From: an uncultured Rhodopila sp.
GTDB taxonomy: Bacteria; Pseudomonadota; Alphaproteobacteria; Acetobacterales; Acetobacteraceae
Assembly: GCF_903944925.1 (NCBI RefSeq)
Contig: NZ_CAJATU010000072.1
Location: 124,001-188,000 of the forward strand
DNA: 64,000 nucleotides
Direction of reading: 5' to 3'
This document shows, in pieces, positions 1 to 7,816 of the stretch (positions are counted from its first letter, which is position 1; the number at the start of each line of letters is the position of its first letter). Made by a program: the position numbers and the translations under genes. A model generated the notes under the pieces. That model ran no database searches. It was not told the origin of the DNA and worked only from the letters and a program-made list of their open reading frames with translations.

Positions 1-58
1 GGCATCCACGCCTTTGTCTGAACCGGCGTGGATGGTGCGCCCGCGCACCATGACGGGA
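1..58. repeat. Family B palindromic repeat, copy B1 (continues past window edge)
   Basis: The stretch holds two adjacent hairpins: CATCCACGCC pairs with GGCGTGGATG, and GGTGCGC pairs with GCGCACC, followed by ATGACGGG. The same words recur at 4786-4819, 15931-15961, 56168-56281 and 59914-60007. It lies just past the stop of the neighbouring kinase gene, so it could act as a transcript end, but no T-tract follows. The left part is probably outside the window. Confidence 0.7.
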
Positions 59-62
59 TCGC

Positions 63-1691
63 CTACACCGCCGCCGCTTCTTCGACCGTTTCGACAGCGC
101 GCGGCAACAGGATCGTAATCTTCGTGCCTTCGCCCGGGGCGCTGCGCACCCGGACATCGCCGCCCGATTGGCGCACGAAGCCGTACACCTGGGCCAGCCC
201 CAGCCCGGTGCCCTTGCCGATGTCCTTGGTCGTAAAGAACGGTTCGAACAACCGCGCCTTCACCGCATCCGACATGCCGGTGCCGGTGTCCTCCACCGAC
301 AACGACGCGTAGTCGCCCGGCGGCAGATCGGCTCCGTCCGCGGCGCCATGCACCAGGATATTGCCGGTCGATATCCTTAATGAACCGCCCTCCGGCATCG
401 CGTCGCGCGCATTGATCGCCAGGTTCAGCACCGCCGTCTGCACCTGGCTCGCGTCGGCCATCACCGGCCAGACATCGGGGGCGAAATCGAAGGTCAAAGT
501 CACCGCCGATCCCACGCTCCGCTCCAGCAACTCCCGCATCTCCTGCACCAGTTGGTTTATCGGCAGGTAATCGAGTTCCAGGTTCTGCCGCCGCGCGAAC
601 GCCATCAGCTGCGCGATCAGCTTCGCCCCGCGCTGCGCCGCGCTGACCGAACTGTCGATCATCCGCAGGGTGCGCGGATCATCGATGCGCAGCCGCGTCA
701 CCTCCAGCCCGCCCAGGATCGCGGTCAGCAGGTTGTTGAAGTCGTGCGCAATCCCGCCGGTGAGTTGCCCGAGCGCTTCCATCTTCTGCAATTGCCGGAT
801 CTGCTCGCCCGTCCGCTCGCGCTCATCGATCTCCGCCCGCAGCCGCTCATTGGCGTCCGCAAGTTCGCGCGTCCGCTCCGCCACGCGGCTCTCCAGTTCG
901 GCGTTCAGCGCCTCCAGCGCGTCGCGCGCGTCTTTCTCCACCGTCCGGTCATAGAGAATCTTCAAATAGCCGGCGACCTCACCGCGGCGGTCGCGCAGCG
1001 GCACCATGCGGCCGCTGGACCAGAACCGGGTGCCGTCGCGCCGGCGGTGCCAGCGTTCCGCCCGCACGCTCACCCCCGACCGGGCCGACAGCATTTCGGT
1101 CTCGGGGATGTCGGCGGCGACGTCGTCGGCCAGGAAGATGCGGGCGCAGGGCTGGCCGATGATCTGATCGGCCGCGTAGCCGAGGATCGCCTCGGCGCCG
1201 GAGTTCCAACTGGTGACCCGGCCATCCAGGCCGCAGGTGAAAATCGCATAGTCCACCGCGCTTTCGACGATCATCCGGTAGCGCTCATGCGCTTCCTGGG
1301 CGCGGGTTTCCGCCTGCCGCAGCCGCAGCATGGCATGCGTCACCGCGATCAGCTCCAGCGGCTCGACCGGCGTGGTCAGGTAGCAGTCGGCGCCGCTTTC
1401 CAGCCCGACGATCTTCTCCGCTGATGAAATGGCGGTGGCGGAAATCTGGATGACGACGATCTCCGGCCAGGATTGCTTGATGCGGCGGCAGACCTCCAGC
1501 CCGTTCACATCCGGCAGGTTCACATCCAGCAACACCAGCAGCGGCTGTCGTTCGGCGATGGTGGAAAGGGCGGTGGCGCCGTCCTCGGCTTCGAGCACCT
1601 CCATCCCGCCCATCCGCAACGACCGCGTCTTGACGTAACGGTTCGCCGGATCGTCATCGACGTTCAGCACCAAGGGCGGGATGAGGCTCAT
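63..1691 (-). CDS. Hybrid sensor: receiver-PAS-histidine kinase
   Basis: 542 aa. Residues 1-120 form a receiver domain with the acidic pocket DDD at 12-14 and phospho-acceptor Asp56 (LLDVNLPDVNG). A PAS domain with PAC follows at about 145-265, then a coiled coil (ESRVAERTRELADANE). The HisKA domain carries the phospho-His in GIAHDFNNLLTAIL, and the HATPase_c domain has N (NLAINARDAM), G1 (DTGTGMS) and G2 (GKGTGLGLAQVYG) boxes. No membrane segment is visible, so it is probably cytosolic. The start at 1691 is chosen because it makes an ATGA overlap with the upstream kinase and the receiver domain begins right after it. It is the last gene of the rsb-like cluster. The stimulus is unknown; its receiver is probably the target of the upstream kinase (inference). 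Confidence 0.93.
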   Translation of the reverse strand: MSLIPPLVLNVDDDPANRYVKTRSLRMGGMEVLEAEDGATALSTIAERQPLLVLLDVNLPDVNGLEVCRRIKQSWPEIVVIQISATAISSAEKIVGLESGADCYLTTPVEPLELIAVTHAMLRLRQAETRAQEAHERYRMIVESAVDYAIFTCGLDGRVTSWNSGAEAILGYAADQIIGQPCARIFLADDVAADIPETEMLSARSGVSVRAERWHRRRDGTRFWSSGRMVPLRDRRGEVAGYLKILYDRTVEKDARDALEALNAELESRVAERTRELADANERLRAEIDERERTGEQIRQLQKMEALGQLTGGIAHDFNNLLTAILGGLEVTRLRIDDPRTLRMIDSSVSAAQRGAKLIAQLMAFARRQNLELDYLPINQLVQEMRELLERSVGSAVTLTFDFAPDVWPVMADASQVQTAVLNLAINARDAMPEGGSLRISTGNILVHGAADGADLPPGDYASLSVEDTGTGMSDAVKARLFEPFFTTKDIGKGTGLGLAQVYGFVRQSGGDVRVRSAPGEGTKITILLPRAVETVEEAAAV

Positions 1692-3442
1692 TCCACGCTC
1701 CGTTCGGCCATAAGGGCGAGATCGTCGTGCCACACCGCGTGCAGCGCACGCTGCATGGCATCGCGGGTCAGCGCCGCCTTGGACAGGATCGCCCGGGCGC
1801 GGGCGAGCCGGATGCGCTCGGCCTCGGTCAGCACCGACGACGTGCAGACGATCACCGGAATGCCGGCGGTGGCGGCGTCGGCCTGCAGGCGATCCATCAC
1901 CGCGAACCCGTCGAGGTCCGGCAGACGCAGATCCAGCAGCACGGCGTCCGGCGGATCAGCGCGGGCCAGGCGAAGTCCGTCGGCGCCAGTTTCGGCTTCG
2001 CGGATGGTCAAAGCCTGCCAGCCGCTCAGCATCTGCCGCAGCACGTAACGGGAGGTCTCTTCATCATCGATCAGCAGAACGTCGCGTGGCCGCACGGGTT
2101 GAGACACGAGCGCGGCAGCGGTTGCCGGCGGACGGACGGGTATGGCCAAGGTGAACACCGAGCCTTCGCCCGGGGCGCTGCGCAAGGTCAGGGTGCCGCC
2201 GAGCAGCTCCGCCAGCCGCCGCGACAGCGGCAACCCCAGCCCGGTGCCCTTGGTGCGGACCTGCAGCCGGTTCGCCACCTGGGAAAACTCCTGGAATACC
2301 AACTGATGATCCTGCTCGGCGATGCCGATGCCGGTATCGGTGACCACAAGGCTGATCAGCCCGGTGTCACGGTCGAGCCGCGCCGACACCCGCACCTCCC
2401 CGCGTTCGGTGAATTTCAGCGCGTTGGAGATCAGGTTGCGGAGGATCTGCGCGACCTTGGCTTCGTCGGTCAGCAATACCGGCAGGCCGTACGCGTCCTC
2501 GAACACCAGTTCGACCGCGTCGTTCTGCTGCAGCGGCTTCATTACCCCGCGCAGGGCGCCGAACAACTCGTTCACGGTGAACGGGTTCGGCCGGATCTCC
2601 AGCTTGCCGGCCTCGACCTTTGCCAGATCCAGCAGGTCGTTCACCAACTCCGTCAGACTCTCCGCCGATCGGCGGATATAGGTGACCTGCTTGTCCTGTT
2701 CGGGGGCCAGCGGGCCATCGACGCCGTCGAGCAGCAGGCGCGACAGCGCCAGGATCGAATTCAGCGGGGTGCGGAATTCGTGGCTCATGTTGGAGAGAAA
2801 ACGCGATTTCAGCTCGCTGGCCTGGCGCAACTGTTCCGCACGTTCGTCGAGTTCGGCATACAGCGCGACGACGCCGCGGTTGGTGTCCTCCAGTTCGGTG
2901 TTGAGCTGCTCCAGTTCGTCCTGGCGCAGCCGCAGTTCCGCCAGGCTGGCGACCAGTTCGGTGTTCTGGGTCTGCAGCTCCTGCACCGGGTTGGGTTGCA
3001 GGCCGAGGTTCAGCGTGTCGGCGATGCGGGCGATCTCCGGCGGCGCGAGGCAGGCGCCCTCCGGCAGGCGGCGCGACAGCGACACGATGGTGCCGGAGGC
3101 GGTGCTGACGATGGCGAAGTCGTCCACCAGCCGCCGGGCGCTGGCGATGCCCCGGCCCGGGCTGCGTCCTTCCAGGATCGCGTCGAGGTCGCGGATACCC
3201 GGGCCGGTGTCGGACACCCGGGCGACCAGCGACGGTGCGCCGTTGCGGCTGATGGCGAAGGCGACACGGGCGCCGTGGCCGTAGGCGATGGCGTTGCGCG
3301 CGATCTCCGACACCGAAGCGGCGAAGCGGGTCTGGCTGGCGGCGTCCAGGCCGAACCGGGCCGCCACCTGCCGGGCGCGATGGCGCGCGAGCACGATGTC
3401 GTCGGGTGCGGACAGGGCGACGGTCAGCAGCGGCCACTCCAT
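1688..3442 (-). CDS. Hybrid histidine kinase with N-terminal RsbW/RsbT-like ATPase domain
   Basis: 584 aa. The first ~135 residues are a GHKL ATPase of the anti-sigma kinase type (SEIARNAIAYGHG N box, DTGPGIRD G1 box, GRGIASARRLVD). A coiled coil at about 165-230 leads to HisKA (phospho-His in SNMSHEFRTPLNSIL), a second HATPase_c (DTGIGIAEQD, GTGLGLPLSRRL) and a C-terminal receiver (LLIDDEETSRYVL, Asp in LLDLRLPDLDG). Having both an RsbT-type and a classical kinase ATPase in one chain is typical of kinases wired to Rsb-type switches. The start at 3442 sits 4 bp after the stop of the upstream phosphatase gene, and the 3' end overlaps the next kinase by ATGA, so the genes are probably translated together. 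An upstream in-frame ATG at 3499 would overlap the phosphatase gene and adds nonconserved residues. Confidence 0.92.
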   Translation of the reverse strand: MEWPLLTVALSAPDDIVLARHRARQVAARFGLDAASQTRFAASVSEIARNAIAYGHGARVAFAISRNGAPSLVARVSDTGPGIRDLDAILEGRSPGRGIASARRLVDDFAIVSTASGTIVSLSRRLPEGACLAPPEIARIADTLNLGLQPNPVQELQTQNTELVASLAELRLRQDELEQLNTELEDTNRGVVALYAELDERAEQLRQASELKSRFLSNMSHEFRTPLNSILALSRLLLDGVDGPLAPEQDKQVTYIRRSAESLTELVNDLLDLAKVEAGKLEIRPNPFTVNELFGALRGVMKPLQQNDAVELVFEDAYGLPVLLTDEAKVAQILRNLISNALKFTERGEVRVSARLDRDTGLISLVVTDTGIGIAEQDHQLVFQEFSQVANRLQVRTKGTGLGLPLSRRLAELLGGTLTLRSAPGEGSVFTLAIPVRPPATAAALVSQPVRPRDVLLIDDEETSRYVLRQMLSGWQALTIREAETGADGLRLARADPPDAVLLDLRLPDLDGFAVMDRLQADAATAGIPVIVCTSSVLTEAERIRLARARAILSKAALTRDAMQRALHAVWHDDLALMAERSVE

Positions 3443-3446
3443 GCGG

Positions 3447-4421
3447 TCAACCTTTCCACACGACCACCGATGCATCGTCCCGGCCGCGTGCGTGATCACG
3501 ATACAGGACGGCGGCGATCAGCGTAGGGTCCAGCGAGAACAGACCTGCGTGACCGTCGGGCGACCAGGAGGTTGCGAGGCCGTCGGAAAACATCACCACC
3601 ACCGGGCGGTGATGCATCGGGTAGTGGAACGCCTGCATCCGGCCGGCGGTGTGACCCGCCGTGCCGCTATGCGAAACCATGCGGCGAACGCCGCCGGTAT
3701 CGGTGATGAACCCGGCAATATTGCCGATGCCGCCATAAGTGACGCGCCGCGCCGCCGGCTCGATCAGCGCCGTGGCGAGGGCGGCGCCGCGGGTGGAACG
3801 CAGCCCGGCATGCAGGATTGTCAGCAGATCCACCGGGCTGGCCGCCGGGTGCTTCCCGAACAGCCGCACGGCTTCCTGCGACGCCGCCGCCGCCTGCGGA
3901 CCGTGGCCCAGCCCGTCGGCGAGCAGCAACCCGACGGTGCCGTCCGGGCGCGCCAGGATGCAGGCCGCGTCGCCGCAGATTTCCTCGCCGGGCTTCGGCA
4001 CGCACATGGCCGCCGACATCCGGTCCTGCGTCCCGCCGCCGCCCATCCGCACCAGCACGGCGGTGCCACCGCCGGGGGGCGCGTGGATCAGCATCTGCCG
4101 CGCCATCCGCTGCACCGCGCCGAGGCCGTTGCCGGAGGTGCCGCCGGTGGAGAACCCGTCGCGCAGGCAGGCGGCGACATCCGCCATGCCGGGGCCTTTG
4201 TCCAAGGCCAGGATCTCGATGCCGCCCGTGGCGCCAGCGTCCGCCCCGGCCAGCATCTCGCCGCCGCCGCCGTAGCGCAGCAGGTTCTGCGCCAGTTCGG
4301 TGGCGACAATAGCGACGCGACCGGCCTCGGTTTCGGAGTATCCCAGCCGGACGGCCAGCCCGACGATGCGGCGCCGGGCGGAGGCGACGTCGGTCGGGTC
4401 GCGGACGGGAATGCGGTCCAT
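3447..4421 (-). CDS. RsbT-like ATPase fused to SpoIIE/PP2C phosphatase (RsbX-like)
   Basis: 324 aa. The N-terminal ~130 residues form a GHKL ATPase (ATELAQNLLRYG N box, DKGPGMAD, STGGTSGNGLGAVQRMA). The C-terminal half is a SpoIIE-type PP2C phosphatase with metal-binding acidic sites in CGDAACI, LLADGLGHG and MFSDGLATSW. In Bacillus, RsbX dephosphorylates RsbR/RsbS and resets the stressosome. Proteins with this RsbT-phosphatase fusion accompany rsbRST sets in many Gram-negative bacteria, and that role fits here (inference). The start at 4421 gives MDRIPVRDP; an upstream ATG at 4496 would add a proline- and arginine-rich stretch lying in the repeat-bearing gap. It is separated from rsbT by 435 bp of repeats. 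Confidence 0.92.
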   Translation of the reverse strand: MDRIPVRDPTDVASARRRIVGLAVRLGYSETEAGRVAIVATELAQNLLRYGGGGEMLAGADAGATGGIEILALDKGPGMADVAACLRDGFSTGGTSGNGLGAVQRMARQMLIHAPPGGGTAVLVRMGGGGTQDRMSAAMCVPKPGEEICGDAACILARPDGTVGLLLADGLGHGPQAAAASQEAVRLFGKHPAASPVDLLTILHAGLRSTRGAALATALIEPAARRVTYGGIGNIAGFITDTGGVRRMVSHSGTAGHTAGRMQAFHYPMHHRPVVVMFSDGLATSWSPDGHAGLFSLDPTLIAAVLYRDHARGRDDASVVVWKG

Positions 4422-4550
4422 GCCGGTCAGGCCGCCGCGGGGAGGGTTATTGGCCGTGCCGCCCGGGATGGGCTGTCGCCAGGGCCGGTGCGGCAATGGC
4501 CCGGGGAAGCGCTTTGGTCCGTGCCCGCCGCAGCCTCAGAAAGCAAGGGA

Positions 4551-4695
4551 TAACACGGATTAGAGGGATTAAGGCACGGATTACACAGAAAGTCTGGAAG
4601 TCTCGGGTGGGAGCGCATCTGCCGCCGGCCGGAGCGCTTCATGCGCCGGGACAACGTCCGCGGAATCCGTGCCTTAATCCCCTTAATCTGTGTTA
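4551..4695. repeat. Family A interspersed repeat, copy A1
   Basis: The left arm at 4551-4582 (TAACACGGATTAGAGGGATT, then AAGGCACGGATT) is inverted almost perfectly at 4664-4695 (AATCCGTGCCTTAATCCCCT, then TAATCTGTGTTA). About 80 bp of unrelated GC-rich sequence separates the arms. The outer flanks also mirror each other (GCAAGGG on the left, CCTTGCCTTGC on the right). Related elements lie at 30198-30323 and 52249-52387. Confidence 0.85.
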
Positions 4696-4785
4696 CACCT
4701 TGCCTTGCTTGCTTCCTCCGTCTGCCGGCACCGCCCGCCACGCCGGCGACGGGCGGCGTCAATGACGTTGCAGACCCCTGCACCG

Positions 4786-4819
4786 CAAGGCGTGGATGGT
4801 GCGCCTGCGCGCACCATGG
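4786..4819. repeat. Family B repeat, half copy B2
   Basis: Reads CAAGGCGTGGATGGTGCGCC then TGCGCGCACCATGG: the CGTGGATGG word followed by a GGTGCGC/GCGCACC hairpin, as in copies B1 and B4. The partner half with GTCATGGCCGG is missing. Confidence 0.6.
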
Positions 4820-4856
4820 CGTGGGAAAACGCAGCCGCCTCGGTCCACGAACCATG

Positions 4857-5252
4857 CTACTTCCACCTCGCAATGGTAACGCGCGTGCCCTGTTCAGGTG
4901 CCGACTCAATCGTGAACTCGTTGCACAGCCGCTTGGCGCCGCCCAGGCCGAGCCCCATTCCCTTGCCGCTGGAATATCCGTCCTTCAGCGCCAGTTCGAT
5001 GTCCGGGATACCGGGGCCGTGGTCCTCGAACACGATTCTGACACCTCGCCGCGGACCCGCCTGGACGATTTCGATCGCCGCCTCGCCGCCCTTGCCGTAA
5101 TCCAGCGTGTTGCGCGCCAGTTCGCTGGCGGCGGTGACGATCTTGGTCTGGTCCACCAGGCCCAGTCCCGCCTCGATGGCGATGCGGCGGACTTCCTGGC
5201 GCACGCGGACCACGTCCTCCCCGGACTGGATCCTGACGGTGCTACGCGGCAC
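4857..5252 (-). CDS. rsbT: Serine/threonine switch kinase RsbT
   Basis: 131 aa, the usual RsbT length. It is a single GHKL ATPase domain: ASELARNTLDYGKGG is the N box, EDHGPGIPDIELALKDG the G1 box, and SSGKGMGLGLGGAKRL the lid and G2 box. In Bacillus, RsbT is held in the stressosome, phosphorylates RsbR and RsbS under stress, then leaves to activate RsbU. No RsbU-like protein is in the window, so the released kinase may instead act on the fused ATPase-phosphatase or the kinases downstream (inference). The frame overlaps the end of rsbS by 11 bp, which suggests coupled translation. Confidence 0.94.
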   Translation of the reverse strand: MPRSTVRIQSGEDVVRVRQEVRRIAIEAGLGLVDQTKIVTAASELARNTLDYGKGGEAAIEIVQAGPRRGVRIVFEDHGPGIPDIELALKDGYSSGKGMGLGLGGAKRLCNEFTIESAPEQGTRVTIARWK

Positions 5253-5640
5253 CCTCGGCCTCTTCCCCCGGGGCCATCCCCTCGGCGTCGAGCAGCGCGC
5301 GGATCATCGCCATGCCGCGCTCCGCGTTCAGCGCCGTCCGCACCCCCGGCAGCGACAGGCCGAGTTCCACCAGCGTGATCGCCACCGCCGGGCGCATCCC
5401 GACCACCACGGTCACCGCGTCCAGCACCTTCGCAATCATGGCGATATTGGCCAGGGTGCGGCCGATGAAGCTGTCAACGATCTCCAGCGCCGAGATGTCG
5501 ATCAACACGCCCTTGGCAGCCACGTCCACGATGCGCGCCGTCAGGTCTTCCTCCAGCGCCATCGCCAGACGATCGTGCATGTCCACCTGTATGGTGACGA
5601 GCAGGGCCTCGCCCAGCTTGAGGATCGGGATGCGGTCCAT
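5242..5640 (-). CDS. rsbS: Stressosome scaffold RsbS (single STAS domain)
   Basis: 132 aa, one STAS domain. The sequence IDISALEIVDSFIGR matches the RsbS core, with the target serine at Ser57 (equivalent to the RsbT-phosphorylated serine in Bacillus RsbS). In known systems RsbS and RsbR co-assemble into the stressosome, and RsbS binds RsbT until it is phosphorylated. The C-terminal tail (AEGMAPGEEAEGAA) is acidic and unusual. It lies 9 bp after rsbR and overlaps rsbT by 11 bp, the canonical R-S-T order. Confidence 0.94.
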   Translation of the reverse strand: MDRIPILKLGEALLVTIQVDMHDRLAMALEEDLTARIVDVAAKGVLIDISALEIVDSFIGRTLANIAMIAKVLDAVTVVVGMRPAVAITLVELGLSLPGVRTALNAERGMAMIRALLDAEGMAPGEEAEGAA

Positions 5641-5649
5641 CGCCGAAGC

Positions 5650-6522
5650 CTAAACCGTATCGGCCGCAAGCGGGCGCTTCACGCTGACCACGGTCTTGCC
5701 CAGGCGCCGCAGGGCCAGGGCGAACGCATCAGACAGGTTGGCTTTCGACACCACGTTCAGCTCGACCCCGAGATGCACCATGGTCTGGGCGATCTGCGGC
5801 CGGATGCCGCTGACGATGCAATCCGCGCCCATCAGCCGCGCCGCGGCGACGGTCTTCAGCAGATGCTGCGCCACCAGCGTATCGACCGTGGGCACGCCGG
5901 TGATGTCGATGATGGCAATGTCGGCCTCGAAACGCACAATGCTGTCGAGCAGGTTTTCCATCACCACCTGGGTGCGCGCGGAATCCAGGGTGCCGATCAG
6001 GGGCAGGGCGAGGATGCCTTGCCAGAGGCGGACGACGGGGGTGGAGAGTTCGGAGATCTCGGTCTGCTGGCGGATGATCACCTCTTCCCGGGCCCGCTGG
6101 AAGGTCTCCATCATGAACAGGCCGAGTGAGTCGATGAGTTGGCTGACGGAGAGCGTCTCGGCCGCCAATGAGGCGGCGTCGGCGCCCGGGACATCGCGCA
6201 GCCGTTCGAACAGCGGCTGCTTCAGCGAAAACAGGAACGTCGCCGTTTCCGACGGCGAAAACCCCAGCAACGCCCGCGTCCGCGACAGATCGGCCAGGAT
6301 ATCCCGCAACGGCGCGAATGAGGGGGCTTCGATATCGGTGACGTTGCCATCCCGGCAGCCCTGCGCCAATCTGGCGATGATGATTTCGCACTGTGACTCG
6401 AGCTCGGCGGCCGGCAGCCTGGCGTCCGGCGTTGCCCGCAGGATACCGAGCCAGTCGGTCAGTATCTGCCGTTCGAACCCGGACAGGATGCCGGGCAGCC
6501 GCGATTCCTGAGGCATGACCAT
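5650..6522 (-). CDS. rsbR: Stressosome sensor-scaffold RsbR
   Basis: 290 aa. Residues 1-155 are an N-terminal helical sensor domain of the RsbRD_N type (FSPSETATFLFSLKQPLFER), and about 165-280 form a C-terminal STAS domain (LALPLIGTLDSARTQVVMEN, IIDITGVPTVDTLVAQHLL). The Thr of GTLD and the Thr of VDTLVA line up with the two RsbT target threonines of Bacillus RsbRA, so phosphorylation control is probably kept. No heme, flavin or PAS motif is obvious, so the signal is unknown. It is the first gene of the minus-strand cluster. The start is either 6522 or 6516, two codons apart. Confidence 0.92.
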   Translation of the reverse strand: MVMPQESRLPGILSGFERQILTDWLGILRATPDARLPAAELESQCEIIIARLAQGCRDGNVTDIEAPSFAPLRDILADLSRTRALLGFSPSETATFLFSLKQPLFERLRDVPGADAASLAAETLSVSQLIDSLGLFMMETFQRAREEVIIRQQTEISELSTPVVRLWQGILALPLIGTLDSARTQVVMENLLDSIVRFEADIAIIDITGVPTVDTLVAQHLLKTVAAARLMGADCIVSGIRPQIAQTMVHLGVELNVVSKANLSDAFALALRRLGKTVVSVKRPLAADTV

Positions 6523-6749
6523 GTTAAGTTCGGCCCTGTATCAATTCCCGCAAGACATTAGGCGGTTGGAAAAGAATAGCCAGCCACGTGGAACGATTAT
6601 CACACGGGAGTGAATGACTGATGTCGATTGCTGCACTGCTTTGGTTTGGATAGAGAACAGAGGACGCGGGGCGCATGGCCGATCCCAATAATCGTTACGG
6701 ATTAACGGCGGCACGGCAGCACGGGAGGCATGGGCGGGAGGTCAGGCCA

Positions 6750-7742
6750 ATGGGCTTGACGGCCGACATTCACACTCACGTGCTGGTGCCGGCGGCGGCG
6801 GATTTCGTCAGGCCGCATCAGCAGCCAGACTCGCGCTCCGGTGTCTACACGCAGGAAACCCGGGTTCTCGCCGCCAGGCAGGACGCCGATCGGCTGCCTA
6901 ATTTGACCGAGCTGTCATCGCGGATGCGCGACTTCGCCGCCATGGGGATCGATGCGCAGGTGATCAGCCCGGCGCCGGCACAATGCTACTATGACGTCCC
7001 GCCGGAGATCGGCGTTCAGGCCGCCCGGATCGTCAACGAAGGCATTGCCGCGATAGCCGGGGAAGCCGGCGACGCGATACCGGCCGCGCTGGGGACCGTG
7101 CCGCTGCAGGCCGGCGGGGAGGCCGCGGCGGCGGAACTGGAGCATTGCGTGCGCGCGCTCGGCCTGAAAGGCGTCGAGGTGCTGGCGCATGTGGGCGAGC
7201 GGGAGCTGTCGGATCCCGGGTTTGAGCCGTTCTGGGCCAAGGCGGAGGCGCTGGGTGCCGTGGTGTTCATCCATCCGGCCGGGTTCACCGAGCCGCGCCG
7301 GTTCGGGCGGTTCTATTTCAACAACGTCATCGGCAATCCGCTCGATACGACGCTGGCGCTGCATCACCTGATCTTCGACGGAGTGCTGGAGCGCTATCCG
7401 GACCTGAAGCTCCTCGCCGCGCATGGCGGCGGATATTTGCCGGCTTATTCGGGACGGATCGATCACGCCTGGGGCGCCCGCAGCGACGCGCATGGCGATT
7501 TGCCGAAACCGCCGAGTTTCTATCTGCGGAAGATTTACCTCGACACGATCGTCTTTACGCCGGAGCAGCTTGAGGGGCTGGCCGGATCGTTCGGCGTGGA
7601 GAAAATTCTGCTCGGCACGGATTATCCGTACGACATGGGGGAGTACGACCCGATCGGGCATGTCGCGTCGGTCGGGTCGTTCAGCGAGGCGGACCGGGCG
7701 GCGATCTGCGGCGGGAATGCGAGGCGGCTGTTCGGATTTTAG
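6750..7742 (+). CDS. Amidohydrolase-2 family metal-dependent hydrolase/decarboxylase (ACMSD-like)
   Basis: 330 aa TIM-barrel protein of the amidohydrolase 2 family (PF04909). Visible metal and active-site motifs are the N-terminal DIHTHVLVP, FIHPAG in the middle, AAHGGGYLPAY, and the late Asp in LLGTDYPYDMGEYDP. Members include ACMSD and resorcylate-type decarboxylases, which act on carboxylated aromatic or muconate substrates; the true substrate cannot be read here. The start at 6750 is preceded by GGGAGG at a good distance and begins just before the metal motif; an ATG at 6675 would add 25 residues of low quality. It is divergent from rsbR and stands alone. Confidence 0.88.
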   Translation: MGLTADIHTHVLVPAAADFVRPHQQPDSRSGVYTQETRVLAARQDADRLPNLTELSSRMRDFAAMGIDAQVISPAPAQCYYDVPPEIGVQAARIVNEGIAAIAGEAGDAIPAALGTVPLQAGGEAAAAELEHCVRALGLKGVEVLAHVGERELSDPGFEPFWAKAEALGAVVFIHPAGFTEPRRFGRFYFNNVIGNPLDTTLALHHLIFDGVLERYPDLKLLAAHGGGYLPAYSGRIDHAWGARSDAHGDLPKPPSFYLRKIYLDTIVFTPEQLEGLAGSFGVEKILLGTDYPYDMGEYDPIGHVASVGSFSEADRAAICGGNARRLFGF

Positions 7743-7816
7743 GCCCGGCACGAGCGTAATTGCCAGGCATTGCCCGTCCGAGACCGGCCGGCCTCGACAA
7801 ACAGTTGGGGGAACAG

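Larger units (their letters stand above)
4422..4856. other. 435-bp gene-free gap inside the rsb cluster, filled by repeats
   Basis: No credible gene lies here; the short open frames simply read through repeats. The gap holds family A copy A1 (4551-4695) and half of a family B unit (4786-4819). All flanking genes are on the minus strand, so the gap separates rsbT from the phosphatase and kinase genes that usually follow it directly. It may contain a second promoter for those downstream genes, but I could not pick one out. Confidence 0.7.

Noticed and set aside
1727-3526. Long open frame (about 600 codons) on the plus strand opposite the kinase genes, and similar long antisense frames at 24441-26270, 27110-29569, 17800-19917, 50517-52160 and 54307-56133
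   Set aside because: They lie exactly opposite genes with clear conserved domains. They are rich in Arg, Gln, His, Ala and Gly, as expected for the reverse strand of GC-rich genes, and show no domain.
4427-4909. Small open frames across the repeat gap between rsbT and the phosphatase gene
   Set aside because: They are translations of the family A repeat (words such as RGIKARI) and have no ribosome site or family resemblance.
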